In this document: positions 54,756-64,000 of the stretch, piece after piece
How positions within the stretch are numbered: the stretch's first letter is position 1
Layout of the letters: each line of letters starts with the position of its first letter
DNA from: Pseudomonas anguilliseptica
Lineage (GTDB): Bacteria > Pseudomonadota > Gammaproteobacteria > Pseudomonadales > Pseudomonadaceae
Length of the DNA stretch: 64,000 bases
Reading direction: 5' to 3'
Assembly (NCBI RefSeq): GCF_900105355.1
Contig: NZ_FNSC01000001.1
Span: 4,464,001-4,528,000 of the forward strand
The notes under the pieces: model-generated
The model's input: the letters and a program-made list of their open reading frames with translations, nothing else
What the model was told of the DNA's origin: nothing
Database searches by the model: none
Made by a program: the position numbers and the translations under genes

Positions 54756-55481
54756 CTAGCAGGCCAACGCCACCAGCACCGCGCACTCGGCTATTTCCAG
54801 CAATGCTCCGGCAGTATCACCGGTGGTGCCATCCAGACGTTTGAGCATCAAGCTGCGCAGCCAGATAAACACGCCCCCGGCTACCAGCAAGGCGAGCAAC
54901 GCCGGCCAGCCAAACAGCAACATGGCCACAGCGTTAGCGGCCAGTACCCAGGGCAGTTGCCGACGCGGCAGATGCTCGGCCAATGCCTGACCCAGCCCGC
55001 CGGCCCGCACATAGGGTGTAGTCAGAAACAGCAGCGGCAACAGACAACGCGCCAACCAAGGCACCAGTACCAGCAACAACCCAGAGCCGCTCTCCAGCAA
55101 GGCCACCAGCGCAGCGAACTTGAGCAGCAACAGCAGCACCAGCACCACCACTGCGATCGGCCCGCTGCGCGGGTCTTTCATGATCGCCAGGGTGCGCTGT
55201 TTATCGCCAAAGCCGCCAACCCAGGCATCGGCGCTGTCGGCCAGGCCATCCAGATGCAGGCCGCCGCTGATGCCCACCCACAGGCTCAATAACAACGCGG
55301 CCTGCAACAGCAGCGCGCTATCGCCCAGCAGGTGTTGCACGGCGAGCAGCAACAGGCCGATCAGCAGCCCCACCAGTGGATAGAACAGCAGCGAGCGACC
55401 GATCTGCTCAGGCCTCGGCATGCCAGCCAGGATCACCGGTAAACGGGTAAGAAACTGCAGGGCAATCCACCAGGGCGTCAT
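54756..55481 (-). CDS. cobS: Adenosylcobinamide-GDP ribazoletransferase (cobalamin synthase)
   Basis: CobS joins adenosylcobinamide-GDP with alpha-ribazole (or its phosphate) in the last step of B12 assembly. The 241-residue membrane protein has the N-terminal WWIALQFLTRLPV and the signature GGLHLDGLADSADAWVGG with DKQRTLAIMKDPRSGPIAV, whose acidic residues bind Mg. Several hydrophobic segments follow. I chose ATG 55479-55481, overlapping the phosphatase stop (ATGA). It is last in the ten-gene operon. Confidence 0.92.
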   Translation of the reverse strand: MTPWWIALQFLTRLPVILAGMPRPEQIGRSLLFYPLVGLLIGLLLLAVQHLLGDSALLLQAALLLSLWVGISGGLHLDGLADSADAWVGGFGDKQRTLAIMKDPRSGPIAVVVLVLLLLLKFAALVALLESGSGLLLVLVPWLARCLLPLLFLTTPYVRAGGLGQALAEHLPRRQLPWVLAANAVAMLLFGWPALLALLVAGGVFIWLRSLMLKRLDGTTGDTAGALLEIAECAVLVALAC

Positions 55482-56053
55482 ACGCGCTCCCACAGCTCGC
55501 CTTGTTCATCCAGGCACAGTTGATAGCGCTCGGCATGGCCCACAGGAACCTGCAGCAGATCATTGCGCGGCAAGCCACGGGCCCGTGCCAGCAGCAGGCG
55601 GATTACCCCGCCGTGGGTGACCAACAGCAGGCGCTCGCCGGCATACAGGGCCTGCAAGCGTTGTAAGGTGCCCAGTATCCGTGCCTCAAAGGCCAGCAAG
55701 GTCTCGCCCTCAGGCGGAGTAAAACCATAGGGATCGCTCCAGAAACGGCCAAGTTCTGCCGCGCTGGTCTGCATCAGTTCGGCGGTACTGCGCCCTTCCC
55801 ACGCGCCGAAATGCAGTTCCTGCAGATCAGGTTCCAGGCTCAGCGGTACGTCGTGTTGCGCGGCCAGCTCTTCGGCAAAGCGCGCACAGCGCTGCAAGGG
55901 CGAGCTGATCAAGCGATCCCAGGGGCCGGCCTCGGCCACCGCCGCGCGCAGCTGCGCCCAACCGGTTTCGGTCAGGGCATCGTCCAGGCTGCCGCGCAGG
56001 CCGCCGCCCAGTTCGGTTTCACCGTGGCGCAGCAGCTCCAGATAGACCGTCAT
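55478..56053 (-). CDS. cobC: Alpha-ribazole-5'-phosphate phosphatase (histidine phosphatase family)
   Basis: This 191-residue phosphoglycerate-mutase-fold phosphatase has the RHGE motif in [14 protein letters not shown] (His phosphate acceptor) and the second His in [16 protein letters not shown]. In this operon it should dephosphorylate alpha-ribazole phosphate. It is short, as for CobC of Salmonella. Naming differs between systems, so the symbol cobC here is the Salmonella usage, not the decarboxylase at 59157. Confidence 0.85.
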   Translation of the reverse strand: MTVYLELLRHGETELGGGLRGSLDDALTETGWAQLRAAVAEAGPWDRLISSPLQRCARFAEELAAQHDVPLSLEPDLQELHFGAWEGRSTAELMQTSAAELGRFWSDPYGFTPPEGETLLAFEARILGTLQRLQALYAGERLLLVTHGGVIRLLLARARGLPRNDLLQVPVGHAERYQLCLDEQGELWERV

Positions 56054-57105
56054 AGCGGACGCTCTGCTACCGCCGCCTCGGCAAAGGTGGCCATGTCGTT
56101 GTGCAGGCTGCAGGCCAGTTGCAGCAGCGGCACGGCCAAAGCCGCGCCACTGCCCTCGCCCAGACGCAGGCCCAGATCAAGCAGCGGCTCGGCCTGCAGC
56201 GCCTTGAGTACCCGCCGGTGGCCAGGCTCGGCGCCGCTGTGGGAAAACAACAGCCAGTCGCGACAAGCTGGATTCATGCGCACCGCCATAAGCGCGGCCA
56301 CGCTGCAGATAAACCCATCCACCAGCGCGGTGATGCCCTGCTGCGCGCAGGCCAGATAGGCGCCGCTCAACGCCGCAATCTCGAAGCCGCCGAGGCGCTG
56401 CAGGATATCGATGGGTTCGCTGATCCCCGGGCGATGCAAGGCCAGAGCAGCCTCGACGACCTTGGCCTTATGCGCCACGCCCGCGCTGTCCAGGCCGGTA
56501 CCAGGGCCGACCAGCTCCTGTGCCGAGCCTACCAGCAGCAGGCAGGCCATGGCCGTGGCAGCGGTGGTATTGCCGATGCCCATTTCGCCACCTATAAACA
56601 GCTGGCTACCGGCTTCACGGGCGCGCTGCACGCTGGCCTGGCCGGCATCCAAAGCCTGCAGTAACTGCGTGGTAGACATCGCCGAGCCCTGGGCGAAGTT
56701 CTCTGTACCCGCACCGAGATGCAGATGATGCACACCGCGCAGCGGCTCCAGCGGCAGTGCGGTGCCCAGGTCGATCACCTCAAGGGTCGCGCCCAGCTGT
56801 TTGGCCAATACGCTGATCGCCGCGCCACCATTGACGAAGTTGCGCAGCATTTGCCCGGTGACGGCTTGGGGGAAGGCCGAAACCCCTTCGGCTACCACAC
56901 CATGGTCACCGGCAAAAATGCTGATCCACAGCTGCTCGACCTGCGGCCGCTGACTGCCTTGCATCGCCGCCAGGTCGATGGCCACTTGCTCCAGCTGGCC
57001 GAGCGAGCCGGCCGGCTTGGTCAACTGCTGCTGCCGCGCCTCGGCGGTGTTGCGCGCAGCGCTATCCAGCGCCTGACAGCCCTGTTGCCACCATTGCTCA
57101 CTCAC
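56050..57105 (-). CDS. cobT: Nicotinate-nucleotide-dimethylbenzimidazole phosphoribosyltransferase
   Basis: CobT makes alpha-ribazole phosphate from dimethylbenzimidazole (supplied by BluB) and nicotinate mononucleotide. The 351-residue protein shows [20 protein letters not shown] near residue 70, [16 protein letters not shown] near residue 173 and the [14 protein letters not shown] loop, with the C-terminal catalytic Glu region ([16 protein letters not shown]). It overlaps the upstream cobU gene by 4 bases. Confidence 0.96.
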   Translation of the reverse strand: MSEQWWQQGCQALDSAARNTAEARQQQLTKPAGSLGQLEQVAIDLAAMQGSQRPQVEQLWISIFAGDHGVVAEGVSAFPQAVTGQMLRNFVNGGAAISVLAKQLGATLEVIDLGTALPLEPLRGVHHLHLGAGTENFAQGSAMSTTQLLQALDAGQASVQRAREAGSQLFIGGEMGIGNTTAATAMACLLLVGSAQELVGPGTGLDSAGVAHKAKVVEAALALHRPGISEPIDILQRLGGFEIAALSGAYLACAQQGITALVDGFICSVAALMAVRMNPACRDWLLFSHSGAEPGHRRVLKALQAEPLLDLGLRLGEGSGAALAVPLLQLACSLHNDMATFAEAAVAERPL

Positions 57106-57623
57106 AGCACTTCCCCCTTGAGAACCATCGGCAGACCCGCCACGGTAAACACCACGCGCTCACAGCGCTCGGCCAGGGCCTGATGCAACCAGCCGGCCTC
57201 ATCGACATAACGACGGGTCAGCTCGCCCAGCGGCACCACGCCCAGGCCGGTTTCATTGCTGACCAGCAGAAGCCGCCCCGGCAGGTTGTCCAGGCAATCC
57301 AGCAGCGCATCGCGCTCGCCGCTCAGGCGCGCCGGGTCGTCCAGCATCAGCAGATTGGTCAGCCACAGGGTCAGGCAATCGACTAACAAACACTTATCCG
57401 CGCCAGCCTGCTCACGCAGCACCCGGGCCAGAGCCAGCGGCTCTTCCACCAGCCCCCAATGCGCCGGACGACGCTCACGGTGATGTTGAATGCGCTCATT
57501 CATCTCGCCATCCAGCGGCTGGCTGGTGGCGATATAGGTGACCGCCAGGCCGGATTCGGCCGCCAACCGCTCTGCCAGGCGGCTTTTTCCGGAACGGGCA
57601 CCGCCGAGAATTAATTCATGCAT
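57102..57623 (-). CDS. cobU: Adenosylcobinamide kinase/guanylyltransferase
   Basis: This 173-residue bifunctional enzyme phosphorylates adenosylcobinamide and adds GMP. The P-loop is GGARSGKS (residues 7-14). Also present are the [16 protein letters not shown] loop with the His that takes GMP, and [12 protein letters not shown] and [11 protein letters not shown] as the family marks. It is called CobP in Pseudomonas. It is separated from cobQ by an 88-bp gap holding an inverted repeat, the only gap in the operon. Confidence 0.94.
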   Translation of the reverse strand: MHELILGGARSGKSRLAERLAAESGLAVTYIATSQPLDGEMNERIQHHRERRPAHWGLVEEPLALARVLREQAGADKCLLVDCLTLWLTNLLMLDDPARLSGERDALLDCLDNLPGRLLLVSNETGLGVVPLGELTRRYVDEAGWLHQALAERCERVVFTVAGLPMVLKGEVL

Positions 57624-57641
57624 GGTTCACCTAGTTTCCCC

Positions 57642-57715
57642 GTAGGGTGGATGACACTTTTTATATCCACCATCCCACCGCAAATGCTGGATCGATACAG
57701 CGTGATCCACCCTAC
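57642..57715. repeat. Inverted repeat element between cobQ and cobU
   Basis: GTAGGGTGGATGACAC at 57642 and its partner GTGATCCACCCTAC ending at 57715 form inverted ends around AT-rich and ACCATCCCACC sequence. The right end overlaps the last bases of cobQ, so the cobQ stop (TAG) is formed inside the repeat arm. Similar GTAGGGTGGAT repeats are common in Pseudomonas from memory. Confidence 0.6.
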
Positions 57716-59160
57716 AGGCCACATAACATTCGCAGTTTTGCCGTATCCAGATGCGCCTCGACCAGATCGGCCAGGCGCTCGATATCACGCTCGCGCAGGG
57801 CGTGGTAATCCACCGGCTGCACCTCGCGTAGGCCGGCCCAGCGCAGCAAGGCGCTGCACGCATCGCTGCTCTCGAACAAACCATGCAGATAGGTGCCAAG
57901 CACCTGACCATCGGCACTCAACGCACCGTCGCTGCGGCCGTCATCGAGGCGCACAGCTGCGTTCAACCCTAGGCCAGAGCTGATCCCCGCATGAATCTCG
58001 TAACCGCTGACCGGAGCATTTTCCAGACACAGCTGGCCGCGCACATTGCGTAGCTGCTTCTCCGGCTCCAGTACCGTGCGGAAATCCAGCAGCCCTAGAC
58101 CTGGGCTGGAACCCGCCGCGCCTTCCAGGCCATGGGGATCGTCGATCTGCGTACCGAGCATCTGCAGCCCGCCGCAGATACCCAGCAGCTTGCCGCCATA
58201 GCGCAGGTGTTTGTCGATGGCCGCCGGCCAGCCCTGCTCACGCAGAAACGCCAGATCGCTGCGTACGCTTTTCGAGCCGGGCAGGATAATCAGATCCGCT
58301 GCCGGGATCGTCTGACCGGGGCCGACAAAGCTCAGCTCAACCTGCGGATGCAAGCGCAGCGGATCGAAATCAGTGTGGTTACTGATACGGGGCAACACCG
58401 GTACCACCACCTTGATCCGCTCGGCCGTCTTAGCGCTCTGGCGAATATCGATGGCATCCTCGGCCTCCAGGTGAAAATCCATCAGATAGGGCAATACGCC
58501 CAGTACCGGTTTGCCGGTGCGCTGCTCCAGCCAATCCAGCCCAGGTTGCAGCAAGGCGATATCGCCGCGAAAACGGTTGATCACAAAGCCCTGCACCCGC
58601 GCCTGTTCGCTCTCAGAGAGCAACGCCAGAGTGCCGACCAGATGAGCAAATACGCCGCCCTTGTCGATATCGGCAATCAGGATCACCGGGCAGTCCACCG
58701 CCTCGGCAAAACCCATATTGGCAATATCACCGGCACGCAGATTGATCTCCGCAGGCGAACCCGCGCCCTCCACCATCACCACCGGATAGGCCTCGCTCAG
58801 ACGTCGATGGGAATCGAGTACCGCCTGCATCGCCACTTTTTTGTAGTCGTGATAAGCAACGGCATCCATGCTGCTCAGGGCGCGGCCATGAATGATCACC
58901 TGGGCGCCGGTATCGCTATTGGGTTTGAGCAGCACCGGATTCATATCGGTGTGCGGCTCCAGCCCGGCAGCCTGAGCCTGTACCGCCTGGGCGCGACCAA
59001 TTTCTCCACCGTCGGCGGTAACGGCCGAATTAAGCGCCATATTCTGCGGTTTGAACGGCACCACGCTGACGCCCTGCCGTTTAAGCCAGCGGCATAGCGC
59101 GGTTACCAGGGTGCTTTTGCCGGCATCGGAGGTGGTGCCCTGCACCATCAATGTGGTCAT
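57712..59160 (-). CDS. cobQ: Cobyric acid synthase
   Basis: CobQ amidates cobyrinic acid a,c-diamide at four positions using glutamine. The 482-residue protein has the N-terminal ATP-binding DethioBiotin-synthetase-like domain ([30 protein letters not shown]) and a C-terminal class I glutaminase with the nucleophile Cys in [12 protein letters not shown] and the His in [12 protein letters not shown]. It is the sixth gene, overlapped by cobC upstream (ATGA). Its stop lies in an inverted repeat. Confidence 0.95.
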   Translation of the reverse strand: MTTLMVQGTTSDAGKSTLVTALCRWLKRQGVSVVPFKPQNMALNSAVTADGGEIGRAQAVQAQAAGLEPHTDMNPVLLKPNSDTGAQVIIHGRALSSMDAVAYHDYKKVAMQAVLDSHRRLSEAYPVVMVEGAGSPAEINLRAGDIANMGFAEAVDCPVILIADIDKGGVFAHLVGTLALLSESEQARVQGFVINRFRGDIALLQPGLDWLEQRTGKPVLGVLPYLMDFHLEAEDAIDIRQSAKTAERIKVVVPVLPRISNHTDFDPLRLHPQVELSFVGPGQTIPAADLIILPGSKSVRSDLAFLREQGWPAAIDKHLRYGGKLLGICGGLQMLGTQIDDPHGLEGAAGSSPGLGLLDFRTVLEPEKQLRNVRGQLCLENAPVSGYEIHAGISSGLGLNAAVRLDDGRSDGALSADGQVLGTYLHGLFESSDACSALLRWAGLREVQPVDYHALRERDIERLADLVEAHLDTAKLRMLCGL

Positions 59161-60149
59161 GGGAGCTTTTCCCCGAAGGCCGACAGCGCCTGCTGCAAAC
59201 GCTGCCAGCCGGCTTCATCCGGTGGCAGGCCAAAACGCAGGCTCAGCGGCTTTTCAAACAGGCGAGTAAGAATGCCTTGTCGGGCGAGAAACTCATGCAG
59301 CAAGACGGCCTGCGGTGTGCAACAGAACTGGAACAACGCACAACCGCCTGTGGGGCTGAGCCCATGCACAACCAACAGTGCCGCCAGGCGTTCGCCATCG
59401 ACCAGCAGCCGCTCGCGCTGAACCTGTTGGCCGACCATATCCTGCAACAACGCAGTGGCCACCACTCGACTCGGCCCGCTGATGGCCCAAGGCCCGAGTA
59501 ACTCGGCCAATTGGTCCAGCAGCTGCGGCGACGCCAGCACAAAACCCAAGCGAATGCCCGCCAAGCCGAAAAACTTGCCAAACGAGCGCAGCACAATCAG
59601 CCCGGGCAACTCGCTGAACGCCGCCAGGCTGAATGCCGGCGTGCAATCGATAAAGGCCTCGTCCACAACCAGCCAGCCGCCGCGCTCGGCCAGGCGGGCG
59701 TGCCACTCCAGCAGGCGCTGGGGCTCGATACGTCGTCCGGTCGGGTTGTTTGGATTAACCAGCAACAGTACATCCAGGCGCTCCAGCGCCCGCTCGATAC
59801 CGCCCTCGCTGAGTTCAAGCATCCGATGACCTTCGCGCTGCCAGGCGGCGGCGTGCTCGGCATAGGCCGGCGAGACGATACCGACAGTGGCATTACGTAC
59901 CAGGCGCGGCAGCGCCTGAATCGCCGCCTGGGAGCCCGCTACCGGCAGCAGATTGCTCACCCCATAGTAATCGCGAGCGGCGATTTCCAGGCCGTCCTCC
60001 TGTTCGGGCAGGCGCGTCCAGGCGCTGGCGGGAATCGCCGGCAGCGGCCAACCGTATGGCGCAATGCCGGTGGACAGGTCCAACCAATCCTCCAGGGCGA
60101 TGCCATAACGCAGCGAGGCCGCGCGCATGCGGCCACCATGTTCAAGCAT
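59157..60149 (-). CDS. cobC: L-threonine-O-3-phosphate decarboxylase (PLP enzyme)
   Basis: This 330-residue aminotransferase-fold enzyme makes the aminopropanol phosphate linker of cobalamin, being CobC in Pseudomonas and CobD in Salmonella. The start [15 protein letters not shown] is typical. PLP is held by Lys in [18 protein letters not shown], and NPNNPTGR and DEAFIDCT are the classic motifs. ATG 60147-60149 fits, with cbiB overlapping by 8 bases. An upstream extension to 60329 is a shadow of cbiB. Confidence 0.92.
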   Translation of the reverse strand: MLEHGGRMRAASLRYGIALEDWLDLSTGIAPYGWPLPAIPASAWTRLPEQEDGLEIAARDYYGVSNLLPVAGSQAAIQALPRLVRNATVGIVSPAYAEHAAAWQREGHRMLELSEGGIERALERLDVLLLVNPNNPTGRRIEPQRLLEWHARLAERGGWLVVDEAFIDCTPAFSLAAFSELPGLIVLRSFGKFFGLAGIRLGFVLASPQLLDQLAELLGPWAISGPSRVVATALLQDMVGQQVQRERLLVDGERLAALLVVHGLSPTGGCALFQFCCTPQAVLLHEFLARQGILTRLFEKPLSLRFGLPPDEAGWQRLQQALSAFGEKLP

Positions 60150-61050
60150 AAAGAAGCCCCCAAACCAGTAGCAGTGCCAGCCACAGCAGCACGCCACCGT
60201 TGACCAAATTGACTGCCCGCTCGACATCCCGTGCTCTGGGCTGCGGACCGGCGCCCAGTTCAGGCCGTACGTGCAGCTCGCCGTGATATTCCGCCGCGCC
60301 GCCCAGACTGACGCCCAGCGCCCCAGCACCTGCGGCCATCACCGGGCCGGCATTGGGGCTGTCCCACAGTGGCGCCTGGGTACGCCAGCAGCGCAGCGCC
60401 AGCGCAGTTTTGCCGAGCAGCGCGTAAGTCAGTGCCACTAAACGCGCGGGAATGTAATTGAGCACATCGTCGATCTTCGCCGCAGCCCAGCCGAAGCGTT
60501 CGAAGCGTTCGTTGCGATAGCCCCACATGGCGTCCAGGGTATTGCTCAGGCGGTACAGCACCACCCCCGGCGCACCGGCAATAACAAACCAGAACAGCGC
60601 GGCGAACACAGCATCAGAACCGTTTTCCAGCACCGACTCGCTGCCAGCACGGGCCACGCCGGCAGCATCCAGCTGCGCGGTATTGCGGCTGACCATATAA
60701 CCGACCCGCTCGCGGGCCAGGCGCAGATCGCCCAGGCGCAGCGCCTGGGCCACCGGCATGGCATGCTCGCCCAGGCTTTTCAGGCCCAAGGCAGCATACA
60801 GCGCGATAATCTCCACTGCCCAACCCAGGCCGCTGATCTGGCTTAGCAGCCAGGCCAGCAACGTCAGTGGCAGCACCGCCAGGCACCAGGCGCTGACGCC
60901 ATGGCTGCGCCAGCCGCCACCCGCTGGATTGAAGCGTTGCTCGATACGCTCGGCCATACGGCCAAAGGCCACCAGCGGGTGCCAACCCTTGGGTTCGCCA
61001 AAAATCGCATCCAGAACGACGCCGGAGCAGGTACTCAGCACCAGGCTCAT
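60142..61050 (-). CDS. cbiB: Adenosylcobinamide-phosphate synthase
   Basis: This 302-residue inner-membrane protein joins aminopropanol phosphate to adenosylcobyric acid. It opens with [30 protein letters not shown] and has the loop GRDxxxLD-like [14 protein letters not shown] and [20 protein letters not shown], with about five hydrophobic segments. It is called CobD in Pseudomonas. The start at 61050 overlaps the bluB stop by 4 bases. Confidence 0.93.
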   Translation of the reverse strand: MSLVLSTCSGVVLDAIFGEPKGWHPLVAFGRMAERIEQRFNPAGGGWRSHGVSAWCLAVLPLTLLAWLLSQISGLGWAVEIIALYAALGLKSLGEHAMPVAQALRLGDLRLARERVGYMVSRNTAQLDAAGVARAGSESVLENGSDAVFAALFWFVIAGAPGVVLYRLSNTLDAMWGYRNERFERFGWAAAKIDDVLNYIPARLVALTYALLGKTALALRCWRTQAPLWDSPNAGPVMAAGAGALGVSLGGAAEYHGELHVRPELGAGPQPRARDVERAVNLVNGGVLLWLALLLVWGLLYA

Positions 61051-61694
61051 GGCGTGCCCCACTGATTCTCGAACAGCAACTCGCTGAGCGGGCGTGGCTC
61101 GGCCCAGCCCTGCTGCACCAGCATCGGCGCCTCGTAAAATTCCGTTACCGGCCCCAGACACAGCACCGCCAACGGTTTACTGCCGGCCGGCATGCCTAGC
61201 AAATCTGCCAGAGCCTGCGGCTCGAACAGCGACACCCAGCCCATGCCCAAACCCTCTGCACGGGCTGCCAGCCAGAGGTTCTGAATCGCGCAGGCCAGGG
61301 ATGCCAGGTCCATTTCCGGCAAGGTGCGCCGGCCGAATACATGGGCCTCACGCCCCTCCATCAGAGCCACCACCAACAGTTCGGCACAGTCGCGGATGCC
61401 CTCAACTTTCAGCCGCATAAATTCATCACTGCGCTCGCCCAACGCCTCGGCGGTGCGCGCACGCTCCTCTTCGACCAGGCCATGAATCGCCTCGCGCAAG
61501 GCCGGGCGGGTGATGCGAATAAACCGCCACGGTTGCATCAGGCCGACGCTGGGGGCTTGGTGCGCGGCTTCGAGCAGGCGCGCAAGCAGCTCGGGAGCCA
61601 CCTCGCCGCCGCTGAAATGGCGCATATCGCGGCGCTCGGCAATGGCGCGATACACCGCCGCGCGTTCTTGCGGGCTAAAAGCCTGCTCGCTCAT
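61047..61694 (-). CDS. bluB: 5,6-dimethylbenzimidazole synthase
   Basis: BluB breaks down reduced flavin mononucleotide to give the lower ligand of B12. The 215-residue nitroreductase-fold protein has [35 protein letters not shown] and the C-terminal half [19 protein letters not shown]. The Asp in RDMRHF and Ser in APSVG are the family residues. Start ATG 61692-61694 overlaps the cobB stop (ATGA). Confidence 0.93.
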   Translation of the reverse strand: MSEQAFSPQERAAVYRAIAERRDMRHFSGGEVAPELLARLLEAAHQAPSVGLMQPWRFIRITRPALREAIHGLVEEERARTAEALGERSDEFMRLKVEGIRDCAELLVVALMEGREAHVFGRRTLPEMDLASLACAIQNLWLAARAEGLGMGWVSLFEPQALADLLGMPAGSKPLAVLCLGPVTEFYEAPMLVQQGWAEPRPLSELLFENQWGTP

Positions 61695-62998
61695 GCCGGC
61701 GCTCCGGGGCAAAACAGCGCCGCGGCGGCAACCGGATCGGATGGCAGATAGAAGTGGATATAGGAGGCGGTCATCCGCCCCTGGCGATAGACCGCCTCAC
61801 TGGTGCGCTTGTAATTCGGGCATTCGCCGCGGGTCAGCGGTTGCAGGCCGCTGCTGAGCGCCGAGTAGTGGAAACTGTGGCCGCGCAGCAGCCCTTCCGG
61901 CAATTCGGCCTGCTGCAAGGCCATGGCGGTCATGCGCGGTTGCAGGGTGGCTTCGCCGCTTAGCAAGCCAAGCATTTGCCCACTGACGCCCTGTTTATCG
62001 GTCAGTTTGTCGAGCAGATAGAGCATCCCGCCGCACTCGGCATGGATCGGTTTTCCGGCAGCATGGTGCGCGCGAATCGATTCGGCCATGGGCTGGTTGG
62101 TTTCAAGTGCGGCCAGGTGCAGCTCCGGGTAGCCGCCAGGCAGATAGAGGCTGTCGATATCGGGCAGTTGCTGATCGCTGAGCGGCGAAAAGAACGCCAA
62201 TTCAGCACCCAGTTCGCCCAGCAAATCGAGGTTGGCCTGATAGAGAAAGGCAAAGGCGCTGTCGCGCGCCACGCCGATCCGCACGCCCTTAAGCAACGGC
62301 GCGGGCCTTACCTGCTCAGGCGCGGCGAAGCTGACCGGCGGCGGCAGGCTGGTATCGGCACTGGCGGCCAAGGCATCGGCGGCGGCGTCCAGGCGCGCAT
62401 CCAGGTCGGCCAGCTCCCCCGCCTGCACCAGACCCAGATGGCGGCTTGGCAAACCAACTTCGGCGCTGCGCGGCAGCGCGCCGTACCAGCGGATCGAGGC
62501 TGGCAGAGCATCACGCAGAATCTCGCCATGCCGCGCACTGCCAACCCGATTACCGAGCACCCCGGAGAACGGCAAATCGGGCTGGAACGTTGCCAGGCCA
62601 TGGGCCATGGCGCCGAAGGTCTGCGCCATGGCCGAACCGTCGATTACCGCCAGCACCGGCACGCCAAAGTGCCGGGCCAGGTCGGCCGCAGAGGGCGTGC
62701 CATCGAACAGCCCCATCACCCCTTCGATCAGAATCAGATCGGCCTCACCTGCCGCCTCCCAGAGCAGACGACGACTCTCGGCTTCGCCGACCATCCACAG
62801 GTCAAGCTGATACACCGGCGCACCGCTGGCGCGGGCGAGAATCATCGGGTCGAGAAAGTCCGGGCCGCACTTGAACACCCGCACGCGCTTGCCTTGGCGT
62901 GCATGCAAACGCGCCAAGGCAGCGGTTACCGTGGTTTTACCCTGGCCGGAAGCGGGAGCTGCGATCAATAAGGCGGGGCAAGAGCGGGCGCTGCTCAA
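61691..62998 (-). CDS. cobB: Cobyrinic acid a,c-diamide synthase
   Basis: This 435-residue glutamine-dependent amidase adds the a and c amides. Its N-terminal ATP-binding domain has LLIAAPASGQGKTTVTAALA and VFKCGPDFLDPMILA, and the C-terminal glutaminase has the Cys in PIHAECGGMLYLLD and the His in GHSFHYSAL. It is the second gene in the operon, with a 4-base overlap on each side. The aerobic or anaerobic corrin ring pathway genes are outside the window. Confidence 0.95.
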   Translation of the reverse strand: MSSARSCPALLIAAPASGQGKTTVTAALARLHARQGKRVRVFKCGPDFLDPMILARASGAPVYQLDLWMVGEAESRRLLWEAAGEADLILIEGVMGLFDGTPSAADLARHFGVPVLAVIDGSAMAQTFGAMAHGLATFQPDLPFSGVLGNRVGSARHGEILRDALPASIRWYGALPRSAEVGLPSRHLGLVQAGELADLDARLDAAADALAASADTSLPPPVSFAAPEQVRPAPLLKGVRIGVARDSAFAFLYQANLDLLGELGAELAFFSPLSDQQLPDIDSLYLPGGYPELHLAALETNQPMAESIRAHHAAGKPIHAECGGMLYLLDKLTDKQGVSGQMLGLLSGEATLQPRMTAMALQQAELPEGLLRGHSFHYSALSSGLQPLTRGECPNYKRTSEAVYRQGRMTASYIHFYLPSDPVAAAALFCPGAPA

Positions 62999-63606
62999 AA
63001 CTCCACTCCCTTTTGTGCTTTAACCCCGGCTTTGAACGCATGCTTGACCAGGCTCATTTCGGTGACGGTATCCGCTGCCTCGACCATCCCAGGCAGCGCG
63101 CCACGACCGGTCACCACCACATGCTGCAGCAGCGGACGCGCTTCAATATCGGCGAGCACCGCGTCGAGTTCCAGGTAGCCATATTTCAGCGCGATATTCA
63201 GCTCATCGAGCACCACCAGACCGATGGCCGGGTCATTCAGCAGCTGCGCCGCCACCGCCCAGGCCTCATGGGCCTTATCGATATCGCGCTGACGATCCTG
63301 AGTCTCCCAGGTAAAGCCCTCACCCATTACGTGATAACTGACTTCATCGGGAAAACGGCGGAAGAAGCTTTCCTCGCCGGTGCTGGCCGCGCCCTTGATA
63401 AATTGCACCACGCCGACCTTGAGGCCATGGCCCAAGGCACGCGCGACCATGCCGAAAGCGCTGCTGCTCTTGCCCTTGCCATTGCCGCTGTGCACCAGCA
63501 GCAGGCCGTATTCGTCCTGGGCCTGGGCAATCTTTTCATCGATCAGGGCTTTCTTGCGGGCCATGCGCGCCTTGTGCCGGGCGTCACGCTCAATCGATTC
63601 AGTCAT
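62995..63606 (-). CDS. cobO: Cob(I)yrinic acid a,c-diamide adenosyltransferase
   Basis: This 203-residue CobA/CobO-type enzyme adds the adenosyl group to cob(I)yrinic acid a,c-diamide. P-loop GNGKGKSS is at residues 41-48, with VGVVQFIKG and VVLDELNIALKYGYL as family marks. ATG 63604-63606 (MTESIERDAR) is the normal start, and the upstream open frame runs into the leader. It is the first gene after the riboswitch. Confidence 0.95.
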   Translation of the reverse strand: MTESIERDARHKARMARKKALIDEKIAQAQDEYGLLLVHSGNGKGKSSSAFGMVARALGHGLKVGVVQFIKGAASTGEESFFRRFPDEVSYHVMGEGFTWETQDRQRDIDKAHEAWAVAAQLLNDPAIGLVVLDELNIALKYGYLELDAVLADIEARPLLQHVVVTGRGALPGMVEAADTVTEMSLVKHAFKAGVKAQKGVEF

Positions 63607-63627
63607 CGCACTGCTCCACCGCCACAG

Positions 63628-63710
63628 GGCGATCTGGCTGGAAAAAGCATGCGAGGACAGGGAAAGCGCGGGGCCACGCACAGCGCAAACCACACGCCAG
63701 CCATCGCCCT
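63628..63710 (-). promoter_or_regulatory. Possible riboswitch expression platform
   Basis: In the leader between the B12 aptamer and cobO, GGGCGATCTGGCTGG (63628-63642) is the inverse of CCAGCCATCGCCC (63697-63709), apart from a two-base bulge. The long stem could act in switching. This is a fold by eye. Confidence 0.25.
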
Positions 63711-63730
63711 CCGCGATGCCGTGGACTGCA

Positions 63731-63945
63731 ACAGGCCGGTCTCCGGGCTTGTGAGCGAACCTTGAGGTTCTCAGAACCTAGCAGGCTCTATGCCGCGCCT
63801 TCCCATGCTTGAGCACAGTGGCACTTGCGGCGTTTGACTCACTTACCGTTGCGGGGGCAGCGTCGGAATAGCGGGCGTTCACACGCACAGCGCACCGACT
63901 TCCCAGTTTCACCCCACACACGCACAGCGTTCGGGGCACCTGTTA
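63731..63945 (-). promoter_or_regulatory. Cobalamin riboswitch (aptamer)
   Basis: Read leftward, this leader holds the family's core elements in order: GGTGCCCCGAACG, then GGTGAAACTGGGAAGTCGGT, GACGCTGCCCCCGCAACGGT with AAG, GCCACTGTG, GGGAAGGCG, and the B12 box AAGCCCGGAGACCGGCCTG (63731-63750). It lies 125 bases before cobO and should lower operon expression when adenosylcobalamin is present. Confidence 0.95.
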
Positions 63946-63955
63946 CAAGGCGCGA

Positions 63956-63984
63956 AGGGTAGAGAGTTCGCGATTAAGCGTCAA
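63956..63984 (-). promoter_or_regulatory. Putative sigma-70 promoter of the cobalamin operon
   Basis: Read leftward, TTGACG (63979-63984) and TACCCT (63956-63961) are 17 bases apart and directly precede the riboswitch. The spacing is ideal. The -10 is weak. Confidence 0.55.
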
Positions 63985-64000
63985 ACGAATGCGCCATTTA

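Noticed and set aside
58132..59097. 321-codon frame opposite cobQ, and a similar one opposite cobB (61976-62971)
   Set aside because: Both are antisense shadows of conserved cobalamin genes.

Overview
The window is chromosomal DNA from a gammaproteobacterium, almost certainly a Pseudomonas. The evidence is high GC with strong third-position bias, Aer-type aerotaxis and ExFadL-like genes, and a gene order that (from memory, not searched) follows the Pseudomonas block cobO...cobS, MFS transporter, glutathione peroxidase, FadL-like porin, rhodanese, rnd-ycgL-hydroxyacid dehydrogenase-ycgN, ECF sigma/FecR/heme receptor. Most genes are ordinary core functions. What sets the window apart is insertion-sequence load and gene decay in its middle part.

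Layout. 1-9.3 kb: tail of a type I secretion adaptor, a DTW tRNA-modifying enzyme, aer, a 43-residue small protein, a TonB receptor overlapping aceK, a DMT exporter and cysK. 9.4-18.7 kb: moxR and a VWA gene with a frameshifted GFA gene between them, a LysR regulator divergent from a second DMT exporter, DUF2937, a YafJ-type amidotransferase, a HIT protein, a MITE-like repeat, a membrane protein and ptrB. 18.74-21.12 kb: an IS630-family element inserted at the ptrB terminator and itself split by an IS5-family element. 21.3-29.4 kb: a chemoreceptor broken by a nonsense codon, a cyclic-nucleotide-binding protein, a proline-rich periplasmic protein, yajD, an RNA methylase, and a Fur-box-preceded ECF sigma/anti-sigma/heme receptor set. 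29.5-39.1 kb: polyamine-binding protein and agmatine deiminase with a LysR regulator, an M61-like metalloprotease, a deleted ycgN, hydroxyacid dehydrogenase-ycgL-rnd, an SMP-30 protein and a spermidine-synthase-like enzyme.

39.2-53.6 kb: a rhodanese, a phage-like protein, a frameshifted FadL-like porin, a LuxR-type response regulator convergent with a hybrid histidine kinase that directly follows the lipase foldase gene, and then lipA, which is cut by an IS5 copy. A head-to-tail tandem of two more IS5 copies sits just upstream of lipA. A further IS5 copy splits the MFS gene next to the glutathione peroxidase gene. There are five full-length IS5 copies in all, each about 1.19 kb and each with an intact 326-residue transposase.

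53.8-64 kb: a periplasmic binding protein and a tightly overlapping ten-gene cobalamin operon (cobO, cobB, bluB, cbiB, cobC, cobQ, cobU, cobT, alpha-ribazole phosphatase, cobS) read leftward from a clear cobalamin riboswitch and a sigma-70-like promoter at the right edge.

Seven genes in the window are broken: GFA, an MCP, ycgN, the FadL-like porin, lipA, the MFS transporter and the IS630 transposase. The three cut by IS5 can be rejoined exactly in silico across short duplications. The other four carry small deletions or a stop codon that could be real decay or sequencing error.
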